Assembly (NCBI GenBank): GCA_030272155.1
Contig: CP126197.1
Coordinates: 6,060,560-6,124,559, forward strand
Length of the DNA stretch: 64,000 nt
Source: Tetradesmus obliquus
Taxonomy: Eukaryota; Chlorophyta; Chlorophyceae; Sphaeropleales; Scenedesmaceae
Direction: 5' to 3'
A model generated the notes under the pieces. The model was not told the DNA's origin. It saw only the letters and a program-made list of their open reading frames with translations, and did not search any database. Of this stretch, positions 17,070 through 28,295 are shown piece by piece (the first letter of the stretch is position 1; each line of letters opens with the position of its first letter). A program made the translations under genes and the position numbers.

Positions 17070-19343
17070 GCGTCTTGATTAACTGGGTCAGTGTATCTTA
17101 CTATGTTTTGAAGCAGCTGCTTGGCTTGGACGCCAATAGCAATTTTTGCATCACAGGCGAGGTAGACACCTAGACCTTGTTGACAAAATCACGAGAGCAG
17201 CGTGTGCTCATTTTTTGTTCTGATGACGTCATGTACCTCCATCCGTGGTGTGCTGCAATGCGCACTGGAATGATGGTTAAACAGGACGGTGGCTGGCTGG
17301 GGGCGCTGCCTGCTTGGCACGCCCTCTATATTGTGCGCCCTATATGACTGATGCACAACAGCCAACTGATGTCAAGTACTGTACGCATGTTCCAGGTGGC
17401 GTGGCAAGTGTGCTGCATACATACCACGCAGCCCTGGTGTTACAGGCAGGCATCTTGATGCTGTGCCGTGAACACATACCATGTGGCACATCCAGCTACT
17501 TGACCTTGTAGTGTTTTGGTTTTGAACATGGGGCATGACATACTTGGTGCAGCACTCCAACAGCTGCATTGTAGCATGGTCCTACTCCATCACCTGTGCT
17601 TCAGTGCCATGGCCAGCTCTTTTTCAGGCTATGCTGCTGCTGCTGCATCCTACGAGCATCACTTCTTTACCACATTTATGTACACCTTTTGGCTGTGGTC
17701 TGTCTATCAGTACCACCTGCGGATGCCATATTTGAACGACTGCCACTACAATGTGGCGTGACCAGACTGATGTCAAGCTGATGGCATGGCATGGGGCTGC
17801 CGCCTTCCCACACTTGTGCTTGCGGGCAGCTGCATGGCCAGACTGCGGAGCTTGCAAGCAGCGCTGTGTGCTTGTTGCCAGTGCTTGGGTGTGGTGTTGG
17901 GCTGCAGGCGCTGTTGCATGCAGTGCTGTAGTTTCAGCAATGTATTTGTTACATTATGTGTGTATGTACGCAAAGGGTACGTAGGATTTGCCTCACGTGG
18001 ATTTGCCTTACGTTACTACCAGTGATCACTTCAGCATGTCGTGCTGTGCTCTGCATGAGCACACGCGTGTTGCTGCAGCTGTCTCTTTGCAGGTTGTTGT
18101 GTTGCTGCAGCGTGCCCCTTGCAGGTTGTCGCAGGATCCTGAGCTTGTGTGCGCCGTGTCATGCCGTGGCTGCACGGGCGCTGGCATGGAGCTTTCTCAT
18201 TCACAACACACTGCGGCGGTGCTGCAGCAATAACCACGCCACACGCAGAGCCGGGCTCTGCTGAGTGCATGCGCTGGCGCATGTGTGGAGATACATAGGA
18301 TGCAGGACGTGTCCTGTGTTGTGTTTGGCAACCTGTTGCAGGTTGCATGTGGCGTTTTCTGCCTCTGACAATTACGTTCCGGACACGGATGTGAATGATG
18401 ATGGTGATGATTGCTACCAGTCGAGCCACAGCCTTGCGGTCATCATCATCGCGCGTAGCTTTGGTGTTGCGCGCACCGATGTGACTGTGATCTGGTTGTA
18501 GCACAGCTGGCTGGCTGTGCTGTTGCGACCGTGACTGGCTGTGGTGTCCCAAACGGTGGTGAAGGCCCATGTGTATCTGACATAGGGTGCAGGGGTTGAT
18601 CTGACATCTGCCATAAACATGCAACTGGGTCGTCATGCTTCAGTCCTGTGCTGTATGGGATCTGGCTGCAGTCGTGTACCAGAGTGTATCGTTGGCTGTC
18701 ATTGGCTTACACCAGGCAAGTTCCTGTTATCAATTTTAGATTCTTTGCTGTGGGTTGTAGGGGCTTTCCACAAGGTGTCGTGCCCTGAAGGAGCTGGGGT
18801 CAACTTCACAGTGTGAAGTTGGCAACCCTGTCAGTGGGGTGACCTCTCACCTCGGACACAGTCTGTGCTTGGATGTGGTTGTGGTTCGTCACTCACCCCA
18901 GGGGCTTGTGCCCTTGCTTGGGAGCGTCAGGCTAGTAGTGCATCATGTGTTGCCTCAGCAACCTGAAGACATCGTCTGTAACATTCATGTGCTTTTAAAG
19001 GTTCGAGGTAGCATGGTCAGGTCACCTGAGTACTGTAGGTTGGCAGCATGCTTTGCGGAAGAGTGTCTGATCAGCTTCTGCACGAAACACTGCGGTGCTC
19101 AGCAGGTGCAGTCAAATCCAGCAGGTGCAGGGCCTAGGTCTTGCAGTGTGTTATGTTACATGTTCAGCGCAGGTGATGGACCGCAACTAGAGCTCCAGGA
19201 GGGAGGCATTCGTAACTGATTTTAGATCTCAATACTTAGCGAGCTATCGCACGCACGCACGCTTCGCACGTACTGGTAACGACAACGTCACAGCTGGACA
19301 GCTTTCGCTTCCCTGCAATGGGAGGGACGACAGTGTTTGAGAC
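17070..19343. other. Intergenic 2.3 kb between peptidase and chlorophyllase-like genes
   Basis: No gene recognised on either strand. It should carry the 3' UTR of the peptidase and the promoter of the next gene. A near-perfect inverted repeat is listed separately at 18801-18821. Confidence 0.5.
18801..18821. repeat. 10-bp inverted repeat with 1-nt centre
   Basis: CAACTTCACA, one G, then TGTGAAGTTG is a perfect inverted repeat of 21 nt, about 520 bp before the chlorophyllase-like start. It could be a dimeric transcription factor site or a hairpin; nothing else supports a function. Confidence 0.45.
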
Positions 19344-22300
19344 ATGCTGCTCAAGTCGACAGCAGATTCGCTGACAACCAGGCTCCCTGAAAGCAACAGC
19401 AGTAGCAGCAGTAGCACAGCAAGGCAGGGCACCTGCAGATCTCGGAGGGTTCGTACCTCAGCAGTGCACGAGCCGGCAGTTCTCAACGTAAACAGGCGCA
19501 CGGTGCTGGGCTACCTGGGTGCAGGGCTGTCTGTGTGTGGGCCAGCCCTCAGCCAGGTGAGCTGAGTCACTGCCAGCTGTGCACGCTGGGAAGCAAACAC
19601 TACAGCAGTTGCTGGCTCCAGCCATCTAACTTAACGCAGAACGAGCTAAAAATCAATGTGTGAAGAGAACTTCCTGCTGTTCACCTGCTGCTGCAGCCTC
19701 AGGCACCTGGGCTGCAACTGCCAGGTCTGCCTGCAAGCGGCAGTAGCGCTGCGGAGCAGTGCTGGGCTCGCTACAGCAGCTTGCCGTCTGGCGTGTGCTA
19801 TGCACAGCAGGGTGAGGAAGCAGCAAAGCGTCTGCTTTGCTCAAGCAGGGCTGACCAATGCAGCTGGCTGCTGATGTTGTACAAACATTGTGCCGGGCCT
19901 ATGGCAAATGTCGCTGGTGCGGCAGCACAGCTGTGCTGCCCGATTGAAAAAGGCCGTGCAAAATTCACGAGGTTTTTTCCATCAAGGCACACTTTGCTCC
20001 AGTGACAGGTGTTCCTTACTGCTGTTGCTGCTGCTGCTGCTGCTTCTGGGCTGGCGCTGCAGGCCCGCTGCTGCCGCTGGACCTGCCGCGCCTGGAGCAC
20101 ATCTGCACCAGCTGCTTCCCAGCATGCGTGGGCGACAAGTGCCTGCTCAGCATAGAGGTGACCTACCCCAAGGTGAGACTGCGCTGTGCTTCCAGTCACA
20201 GCGCCAAGCAGCAGCGTGGCTCCTGTTCTGGGGGAATCAGCAGCAGATCAGTGCTGACAACTGCCATGTGAGCGCCTTGTTCCATGAAGGCGTGGACAGC
20301 AGCTGCCAGTGTTGGTGTTGGGAGCACATGAGAGCGCTGTGTGCAGCAGCATGCCCTGACGCCGCTGCTGCTGTGCCGTGTGCCGCCTGCTGTGCTGGCC
20401 AGGGCGGCTCGCTGCTGGGGCTGTCCCCTCCCTACCCCCTGGCCATCTTCAGTGGCGGCTTCACAGTCAACTCAGCGGCCTACCGCTCAACAGCAGCGCG
20501 CCTCGCGTCATGGGGGTGAGGCGGCACAGCTGGCGGCACAGCTGGCGGCAGCATGGTGCAGCACACCAGCAGCATGCCGCGGGGCAGGCGTGGCTGTGGC
20601 TGCGTTGCATGCACCAGCTGTACACCAGCAGATCACAGTAGAGCCAGGCATGTATGCACACAACACACACAGCATTGTCAGACACACGTGGTGAGCTACC
20701 CGCTTTGCTTGAGCATGCCCCAGTCGCATTGAGTGTGCTGTCCCTCTGCCACTGCTGCTCACAATCAGCCCTCAGAGATGAGCATCGCGTTCACGCTGCC
20801 ATGCATGTGAGCTCCTGCAAGCTGCTCACCTACTGTGCACCTGCTGCTCACTTACTGCTCACCTGCTGCGCATGCCCGGCCCCTCAGGTACACCGTGGTG
20901 CGCTACAACACGCGTGACGCGCTGCCTGACGTGCTGGACGACGTGACCTGCGTGCGGCTGCAGCGCGAGCTCATCGACTGGGCCGCCACGCACCCGCTAC
21001 TGCGCCGCCTGGCCGACACGCGGCGCGTGTACGCAGCGGGGCACAGCCGCGGCGCCAAGCTGGCGGCACTGACCGCTGCCGCTGACCCTCGCGTTGCTGC
21101 GCTGTGCCTGATTGACCCTGTGGACGTGACCGTGTACGCGCCACTGAGCGATAGGTGCGACTGCCTTTCCAGCCTCATGTGCAGGATTGGTGGGGCAGCA
21201 GCAGGTGCATGCCGGCAGCATTGCAGGACTTACGTGATGTGTTGAGGGTGGGACGTATGCAACCTGCCTGTCAGCGCAGCAGGTCGTGCACACGCAGCTG
21301 CTCTCCTGCTGCCATGCGGCACCCAAACTGCAGCTCCGGCACAAAAGGCAGCCCTGCTGACACAACCAGCGCATCTGTCTCTGCTGCAGGTTCCCATCAG
21401 CAGCTGCAGCGCTGACTGCTGTCGCGCAGTCGGGCCGCTTCCTGCCTGTTGCCGTGGTGGGCAGCGGCCTGGCTGGCGACTGCGCGCCGCGCTTCAACAA
21501 CTACAGCGCCTTCTTCACGGTGCGGCAGCAGGCAGCAGGCGGCAGCACTGCCAGCAGGGGCCAGCAGTACAAGCAGAGGGCGCAGCCGGCGCCATAATAG
21601 ACAGCAGCTCGTCAGCACTGTGCATCTGATTCAGATGTTAAATCTGCAACAGCTTTTTGTGCATGCACCAGGTCATCTCAGCTGCAAGACTGTGCAGTAG
21701 CGCCGAGCACCACCTGTCACACTGCCGCAGCTGACAGCTCCGCGCCCTGTGCTGTGTGTCATTCGGCTGCAGGCGGCGCCCTCAGCGGCATGGGAGGTGC
21801 TGCTGCCGGCTGCCGGCCACTTCCAGTACCTGGACAGCACCACCGCGCTGCAGCGTGCCGTGTGTGGCGGTGGCGCTGATGGGCCTGATGATGCAGCGGT
21901 GCGTGCTGTGAGCCAGGCTGCGCTGGTGGCGTGGGGTGAGGCCATGGTGAAGGCCCCGGGCGGGGACGTGCTCAGCAGCCTGGCTGCGCGCTGCAGCGGC
22001 ATGGGTATGCCGCGGGGATTGAACAGCGCAGCCAGCAGTAGCAGTAGTAGCAGTGGCAGCGGCAGTAGTCCAGTGATAGGAGGCAGCGTACTTGGTGTCA
22101 GCAGCAGTGGCAGCAGGGATAGTACAGATAGTCGGCCGCTGTCCCCAGGTGACGTTGCGCTCCAGAGGCAGCAGCAGCAGCAGCCAAGCCAGCAGCTCCC
22201 CTGGCGCCAACAGCAGCAGCTGTCTGGTCTGCAGTCCATGGCCGAGGCCGCTGCTGCTATGAGTAGCATGCAGGCACAACTGCCCAGCGCAGGACTGCAA

Positions 22301-22585
22301 GAGCTGAGTCAAACTCATGCCAGCTCCCCTAGCTCTCTGCAGCAGCAGCAACAAGCACCTCAGTGGGAAACTGTCAGCAGTGCGGGTGAGCAGCAGCAGC
22401 AGCAGCAGCAGCTGGCGGCACTGCCGCGTGTGCAGACACGGCAGGAGCTGTGGCTGGCTTCGCGGGCGCCGCCGCCGGCGCGGCTGCGGGCGCTGCAGGC
22501 CGACCTGCAGCGGCTGCTGGTGGCGGTCAGCTACAACAGTGCGGCCGCGCTGGAGGTGCGCAGCAGGTTCAAAAACTTTGGCTGA
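19344..22585 (+). CDS. Chlorophyllase-like alpha/beta hydrolase, plastid-targeted
   Basis: Exons 19344-19556, 19697-19724 (28 nt, inferred to keep phase), 20063-20172, 20403-20515, 20888-21154, 21390-21519 and 21773-22585 give 557 residues. Motifs of the chlorophyllase family are present in order: FSGGFTVNSAAYRS, SWGYTVVRYNTRD, the nucleophile elbow GHSRGAK (Ser near 208), IDPVD (Asp near 231), VVGSGLAGDCAPRFNNYSAFF, and GHFQYLD (His near 303). Chlorophyllases hydrolyse the phytol ester of chlorophyll. The N-terminus looks like a bipartite leader: a Ser/Arg-rich transit region, then NRRTVLGYLGAGLSVCGPALSQ-like twin-arginine plus hydrophobic stretch, suggesting thylakoid lumen delivery (inference). 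The last 250 residues add Ser/Gln-rich inserts and a C-terminal helix-like block ending RFKNFG. Substrate is inferred from family only; lipase-like activity is the alternative. Confidence 0.82.
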
Positions 22586-24115
22586 GTCAGCACAGGCGCC
22601 TATCCTTTGCGTAGTGTGGTGTGGCGCTTGTCACAAGTGACACAGCGTTTTGATAATAGACAGTTGGGCATGGTGTGCTGCTGATCATCGGGCAGCAGGT
22701 CATGTGTAGGTTGCCCGTTAATCTAGGATCTGAAGCGGTGATGAACAGCCAGTGCAAGCCTTGCACGCTTATCGACTGTCACAGCAGCAGCACAGAGCGG
22801 CGCAGTATTCGAGTTACTGGCCCAGTGGCGGCCAGCTGGAGACCGTCTCCTCCTGGCAGGCTTTATGCCAGCATCTGCAGTTGATGCCCGGCATGCGGCA
22901 CACGCGGATGCCTTTACGGCCCAGGCTGAGACTGCAGGGCACACATACGCTTACGCCAGTATTTGCTGAAGATGGGTTGCAAGGAACTTCCTATTGTGCT
23001 GTTGCAGCAGGGCGCTCATGCATCACAATTTTGGTTGTCTTCAAACATGACCGGTTGGTCATCCAGGCTGGCCTTTCAGTGCTGATGCGCTGACCATTGC
23101 CATGGCGGCCGTGCGTGTGGATGCTGTTGTTGCAGCTGCTTGAATTCATTGTGCATTGTGTAACTTTTGCCCAACTGAGAGTGTTGGTTTGCAGCCCCTG
23201 TGCAGCCAGGGCACGACAGCCGCGTCACTGCACCTTTGCTAGGCCAGTATTGCTGCTCGAGGTGCGCTGCCAGAACTTCTAGAAGTTCCTTACTAAGTCT
23301 AGTAGACATGGTGTCTGGGATCCGTGTAAAAACGTCGTACGTTGAAGGTAGTTTTGCAAAGATGGACAGTCGAAAAATGCAAAGCTGCGCACCTTCAAGC
23401 ATTGCTTGTCCAGGAGACCCCCCGCCCAAGGTCCCCCGGCGCTCCAAGTGGGCTGTCCACGCAAGCACTGCTGTCCAGCATCTTTGTGCCACCAGCAGAA
23501 GACAGCCTCCCCCCAGGCTGCTGTACATTGCCATCATGCTGCTGCTGCAGCAACATCATGCAATGATCTGGAAGCGCAACGAGGCTGTACAAGTGCTAGC
23601 AGCCTACCGTGCCCTTGAGATATCATCACAGAAATAGGATTGTTACCACGAGGCATCCAGTGCAATATGTTTGAGCCAGCCCTTGAGCCGACGGGTTGAC
23701 AATAAAAACTTGAGCATGCACAACATGCAGGTGGTTGACAACAGTCAACACAGAGGCACACCATGCCACGACCTCACTCAAGAATCCACAACTGTACTAC
23801 AGACTCTACCTTGCCCTGCACACTGTGCATTGTACTGCTTGTTCAGCTGTACGTATCCGAGGGCAGCAGACGTTGTGTGTAGGCGCTAAGCGGCACCCAC
23901 CAATCAGCAACAGCAAAGTCACACCACGCAAACAGTGGGGCCCAGCATCCGCGCCAGCGAGGCACGCCGCTGCTGCACGACCCTGTTGCAGAATCATGAC
24001 TGCCTGCAGCTGCCAAGACTGCAGCTCGCAGCTGCTGACGGGCTCTGGCTGATTACTAGCTCATGCTTGGGCCGGGGGAGCACACCCTCCTGCTGACTGC
24101 GCAGCCGAGAGCTGC
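22586..24115. other. Convergent intergenic region, 1.5 kb
   Basis: The chlorophyllase-like gene (+) and the small unknown gene (-) end here. Open frames near 23080-23640 on both strands have no family signature. A 16-bp perfect palindrome is at 23273-23288. No RNA gene seen. Confidence 0.45.
23273..23288. repeat. 16-bp perfect palindrome with a TTCnnGAA core
   Basis: GAACTTCTAGAAGTTC reads the same on both strands. Its centre TTCTAGAA matches a heat-shock-element half-pair. It is between the 3' ends of two genes, where a promoter role is not expected, so it may be chance. Confidence 0.35.
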
Positions 24116-26349
24116 TTACCAGTCCTCAGGCACCTCCTGCAGGCAAAAACACAGGCAACAGCCGGGGCCAGCAGCAGCGGCAGAGACATCCAGTAAGAAA
24201 CAGAGCATGATGCAAGCAAGCAGTGCCTGCAGTTATTGATACTGCTACATACAAAGCAGCTGATGCACAGTGTGCTGTTGGAGCTCAGTTACCGTCATAG
24301 ATGGTCCTCAGTGCTGCAGGCAATGCCGTTGCCGCACAGCTCAGAGGTGATTAGATTAGATGTGTTTGTCATCAGCGCTCCAACAGCAAGTGATCCATTA
24401 TGCTACCAAAAATGACCAACAATTAAGCTGCGAAACACCAAATTTACGCATGTGTAAACACGCTGGTGCAGCCGCAGGTCCGCGATGCTGACCGCAACAC
24501 CCACGAGCCTTCAGCAATTGATGCCAGACTCACATACAGCAACATACAAACCGCCCTGCCCTGCCTGCAAGCTGAGCCTGCTCATGCCACCACACACCGT
24601 GCCCACACTCAACCCAAGACCCACCGTCGCACTGCTCCGCCCGCACCAACACCTTCCACCCACTCCCACCAGGCCTCTCCTTCCCACCACCACCTCAGCC
24701 AGCCCAACACCACCACCACCACCACCACCACACCTCACCCCCCCCCCCCTCACCGGGATGTAGTCGTCGCTGTCGTCCTCGGGGATGAGCCCTTTGCTCT
24801 TGATGTAGGCAAAGCCAGCGGCCTGCGCGGCGTCGCGCATCTTGAGCGGGAACTGCTCCTTGCTGGGGTCGCCCTTGGCCACCAGCTTCACCACCTCCTC
24901 AGTCTCGCTCACAATCTCTGCGCCCGAGGCCTTGGCCACTGCCTCCACCCACTCCTTGATGCTGAAGCCCTCCGTCTTCTCCTGCAGCGCCTTGGGCACG
25001 TGGCACAGGAACGCCACCTGGCGGCAGGCAGCGGCAAGTGACAGGAGCGCGGAAGACAGGCAGCAGCAACAGTCACGATCGATTGCAAGCAAAAGCAGCA
25101 AAGGTTCCAGCCCCAGCCCCACACAGCCCCCCCGCAAAAAGGGCAACACACCCCGCATAATCCAGTGCATTTGTGCTGGTGCGCCAGCTTGAAGAGCTGC
25201 TGCTGGCAACACTTTGAGCACCATTGTATGGCTGCCGCGCTTGACAGTGGACAAACCTGCTGCACCACACAGCTGCTGCTGCTGCAGCTGCAGCCTATCC
25301 TTGGCACAACCTAGCCTGGCACCAGGCTGGTGTCCTGCTGTGCATGCCACCTGGCGCACCTGGCTGTCGCCTGCGCTGAGCAGCATCTTGCCGATCTCGC
25401 CTGCGCCACCCTTGCGCTCCTCAGCACCCTCGTCCACAGGGGCGTTCATGCCTGCGGCAGCACGCGCACACACGGCAGCATACCACCAACAAGTGTGAGT
25501 ATAATACGGCTCTGCAACAAACACGTTGAGCTACAGGCATGCACGGCAAGCGTGCCCTGTTGTGCCTGCTTGAGCCTGACAAGTTAGTGGCTGGCTCGGG
25601 TCAGCCTGGCATCACCCTTCGGAATCGAGGGTGGGAGCCAACCACAGCCGTGCTCAAGACTGCGCGAAAGCTGCTGCTGTCGCAGTTCACCCCTGCTCTG
25701 CCAGCCTCTGCCCTGCTTTCTCCCCCTGCCACCCGCCGCCCACTGCTGCTGCTGCTGCTGCTCACCCTCCAGCACGCACTCCAGCAGCTCCAAGTCGCCC
25801 GCTGGCGTCTCCACGGCCAGGTTGAAGAACTTGACGCCGCCCAGGTCGCTCATGCCCACCATGTCCACGCCCTTCTTGCCGCCTGAGGCGACCAGCGGCA
25901 GCGGCAGCAGCAGGGCAAGAGCACAGCGCCAGGCAGCAGCGGCAGCAGCAGGGACAAGTGATCACGGCAGGATCAATCCAGAGAGGCGCACACCTCGAAC
26001 CCTGCCTACGCTGCTGTGAAGACCAAGCTGATCTTGTGTGGGTGCTGCTGCTCTGCTACTAGCTAGCACGCCAGGTGCCAACTGACAGAAGTACTGAAGG
26101 AGGGCAATGCGCACAGAACTTGCTCCTGACAGACTAAATGTTTAATGCAATCATCAAGCCGTATCAAAGCGCAAACGCGACAGACGAATGCAGCACGCCA
26201 GACGTCGTCTGCGGCGAACACACAGGGAGTGCAGGCATGCATGCAAGCGCATTTGGAGCTGATCGCAACTTGAACATCATTGCGTGAACACCCCACAGCC
26301 TGTACTCACCCTCCTTGATGGCTGCCTTCTTTGCCTTGTCGTCAACCAT
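24116..26349 (-). CDS. Conserved small protein of unknown function, 180 aa
   Basis: Five exons on the minus strand: 26310-26349, 25766-25882, 25351-25451, 24754-25017, 24116-24136, all in phase, 180 residues. It begins MVDDKAKKAAIKEGGKKGVD, continues MVGMSDLGGVKFFNLAVETP, then an acidic middle with EERKGGAGEIGKMLLSAGD, then VPKALQEKTEGFSIKEWVEA, and ends PEDDSDDYIPEVPEDW. No signal peptide or membrane segment; likely cytosolic or axonemal. The sequence feels conserved (compact, no low-complexity inserts, unlike its neighbours) and I have an impression of related proteins in algae and other ciliated protists, but I cannot name a family. The 7-codon last exon (EVPEDW and stop) is supported by a good acceptor and phase. 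Confidence 0.72.
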
Positions 26350-28295
26350 CTTGCTGATACGTAGAAGAAGGGACGAAAAAGGGTTTGTTGAGGGAATGGC
26401 AACTGGAAGGAACGGGAAGATGCTAGTGCTGGCACCAGCTTTGTCTGTGCCCTCCTCATGATATCTTCCCTGCTAAAACCACCCGCCCGCCCATTTCAGC
26501 TCAAGGCAGCGAAGCTGGTGATGCACTGCCTCAGCTGTTTTTTTAAAGAATTAACACTGGAAGTGGTGATTTGTTGAGAGTCTCTGCCAGCAACACCGTC
26601 CCAGAAACCACAGCTCTGCAACCATGGGAGTCGATGGCACCAGGCTGGCGACATACGCCAAACGTATACACGCCTTTTTGACGAATACACTGACACACAA
26701 CATGCAAACTACCCTTAAATGGCCGGCCACTGTGACCTTGCCGTCACCAAGCTGCACCTTGCAAGCTGCTGCAGAACCTGGTGTGTGACCTTCAAGCCTT
26801 GATTTGAAGGGTTTAGCAATGCACAGCATTGCAAAAGCAGCAGTTGCCCCGCTAACAGCAACATTGAAAATTCTTCCTTGAAGTGATGGTTACCAAGAGC
26901 AAGCAAGCATGCCACCTGAGTGAGTTGCCAGGCTGGGCCACCCGCTGATGATGATGATCGCCTGGTGAGCGGCCCTGCCACTGCCAGCCTGGCACTGAGT
27001 GCCTGGCTGCTTTTCCCTCCCTGAACCCCTACACACCGTCTGCCTGCGAACAAGCACCTGAAACTGGCACGCGGTCCTTCCACAATGCTACAGAAGTGGG
27101 CACCCAACCTTCTATGGTATCACTTGCAGTCGTGAATAGACATGCATGTGTGTTTTGCTGTCAACACCATCAGCAGCTGTCTGCTACGTGCACACGCTGC
27201 TGCAACTCTGTGTCAAACACATGTGCTACACCACCTCGGCAAAATGGTGGCAACCAGCCTGGCGTTGCTGCCAGCAAGCGTATGCAACGACAGTGCTGTA
27301 ACCTGGACAGAGAATCCCTATTCTTGCAGCCATGATGGGGCTGTGCTCTGAGGTGTACTGAGCCCAAACAAATAACAGCATGTACCTGTTGTGCACACGT
27401 GGACTAACACATACGACACAGTCAAAATGTGCACCAAGCCCTCTAGGTGATAATATGAGCATTGCACCACAAGCGCACCCTGCCGGCATCACTTACACCA
27501 GCAGAATGCGCAACTAGCACAGCTGGCAGACAGCAGCTGCTGTTGATGGGGCAACTGGTGCGGGCATGGCACACATTTGCCCGACACACCAGCTGCCAAC
27601 GGAGTGTATACACAATAGCAGCTTCAGCCTCAAATGACCTGCCAAGCAAGCGCAACTGCCAGTACTGGCACAGGGAAGCCCTGCTTTGCTCTAATCGCTA
27701 TGCCTATGCATTTGCTCATCAACATGCCGCAGCACGGCATGAGACAACACGCACGCAATCGGCCGTACGAACGCAAGGCACTGTGCGCATTACCACCATG
27801 AAATAAGCACGATACTACCGCCATACCCCAGTGCACTGCGACTGCTGCATTGCCTAACAACCCACAACACATGACAACTCGCCAGTGCAGCATGACGCGC
27901 CACCATCAGGCTGGCGTGATGCTGCACTGACATGCACAACAGGTGTTGCTGCCTGACTCATGTGCAGGGCGTCGCACTGCACCTGGAATCCACAACTCAG
28001 CCATACCCAGCAACTCAACGTCACCAACGTGGCACCTTCGACCAAGCCAGCAGCCCACCTTGGGACCCAGAACTGATGCTCGCGTAATGTCTTCTAATAA
28101 CTGCAGTCCAGCCATTTCATAATTAGCGCAGTATCCGAGCTGAAACCACAGCAGCTGCTGTAGCAGCCACAGCTACTACCGCCAGGGAAGCTCACACAGC
28201 CAGCACGCCACTTCTGCAGGCGTACATCGTGGCTGCTGCGCCTCCCTGGCTGCCTCAGCCAGCCAGCCAGCTGGCCCGCCGTTGCAGCCGCCGCC
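26350..28295. other. Intergenic 1.9 kb between two minus-strand genes
   Basis: Holds the promoter of the 180-aa protein gene (near 26350) and the 3' UTR of the GPDH gene (near 28295). No gene, RNA or repeat family is recognised. Confidence 0.5.

Noticed and set aside
23076-23640. Overlapping open frames on both strands between chlorophyllase-like and unknown genes
   Set aside because: No ATG-supported, family-supported product; could not be separated from chance in GC-rich DNA.
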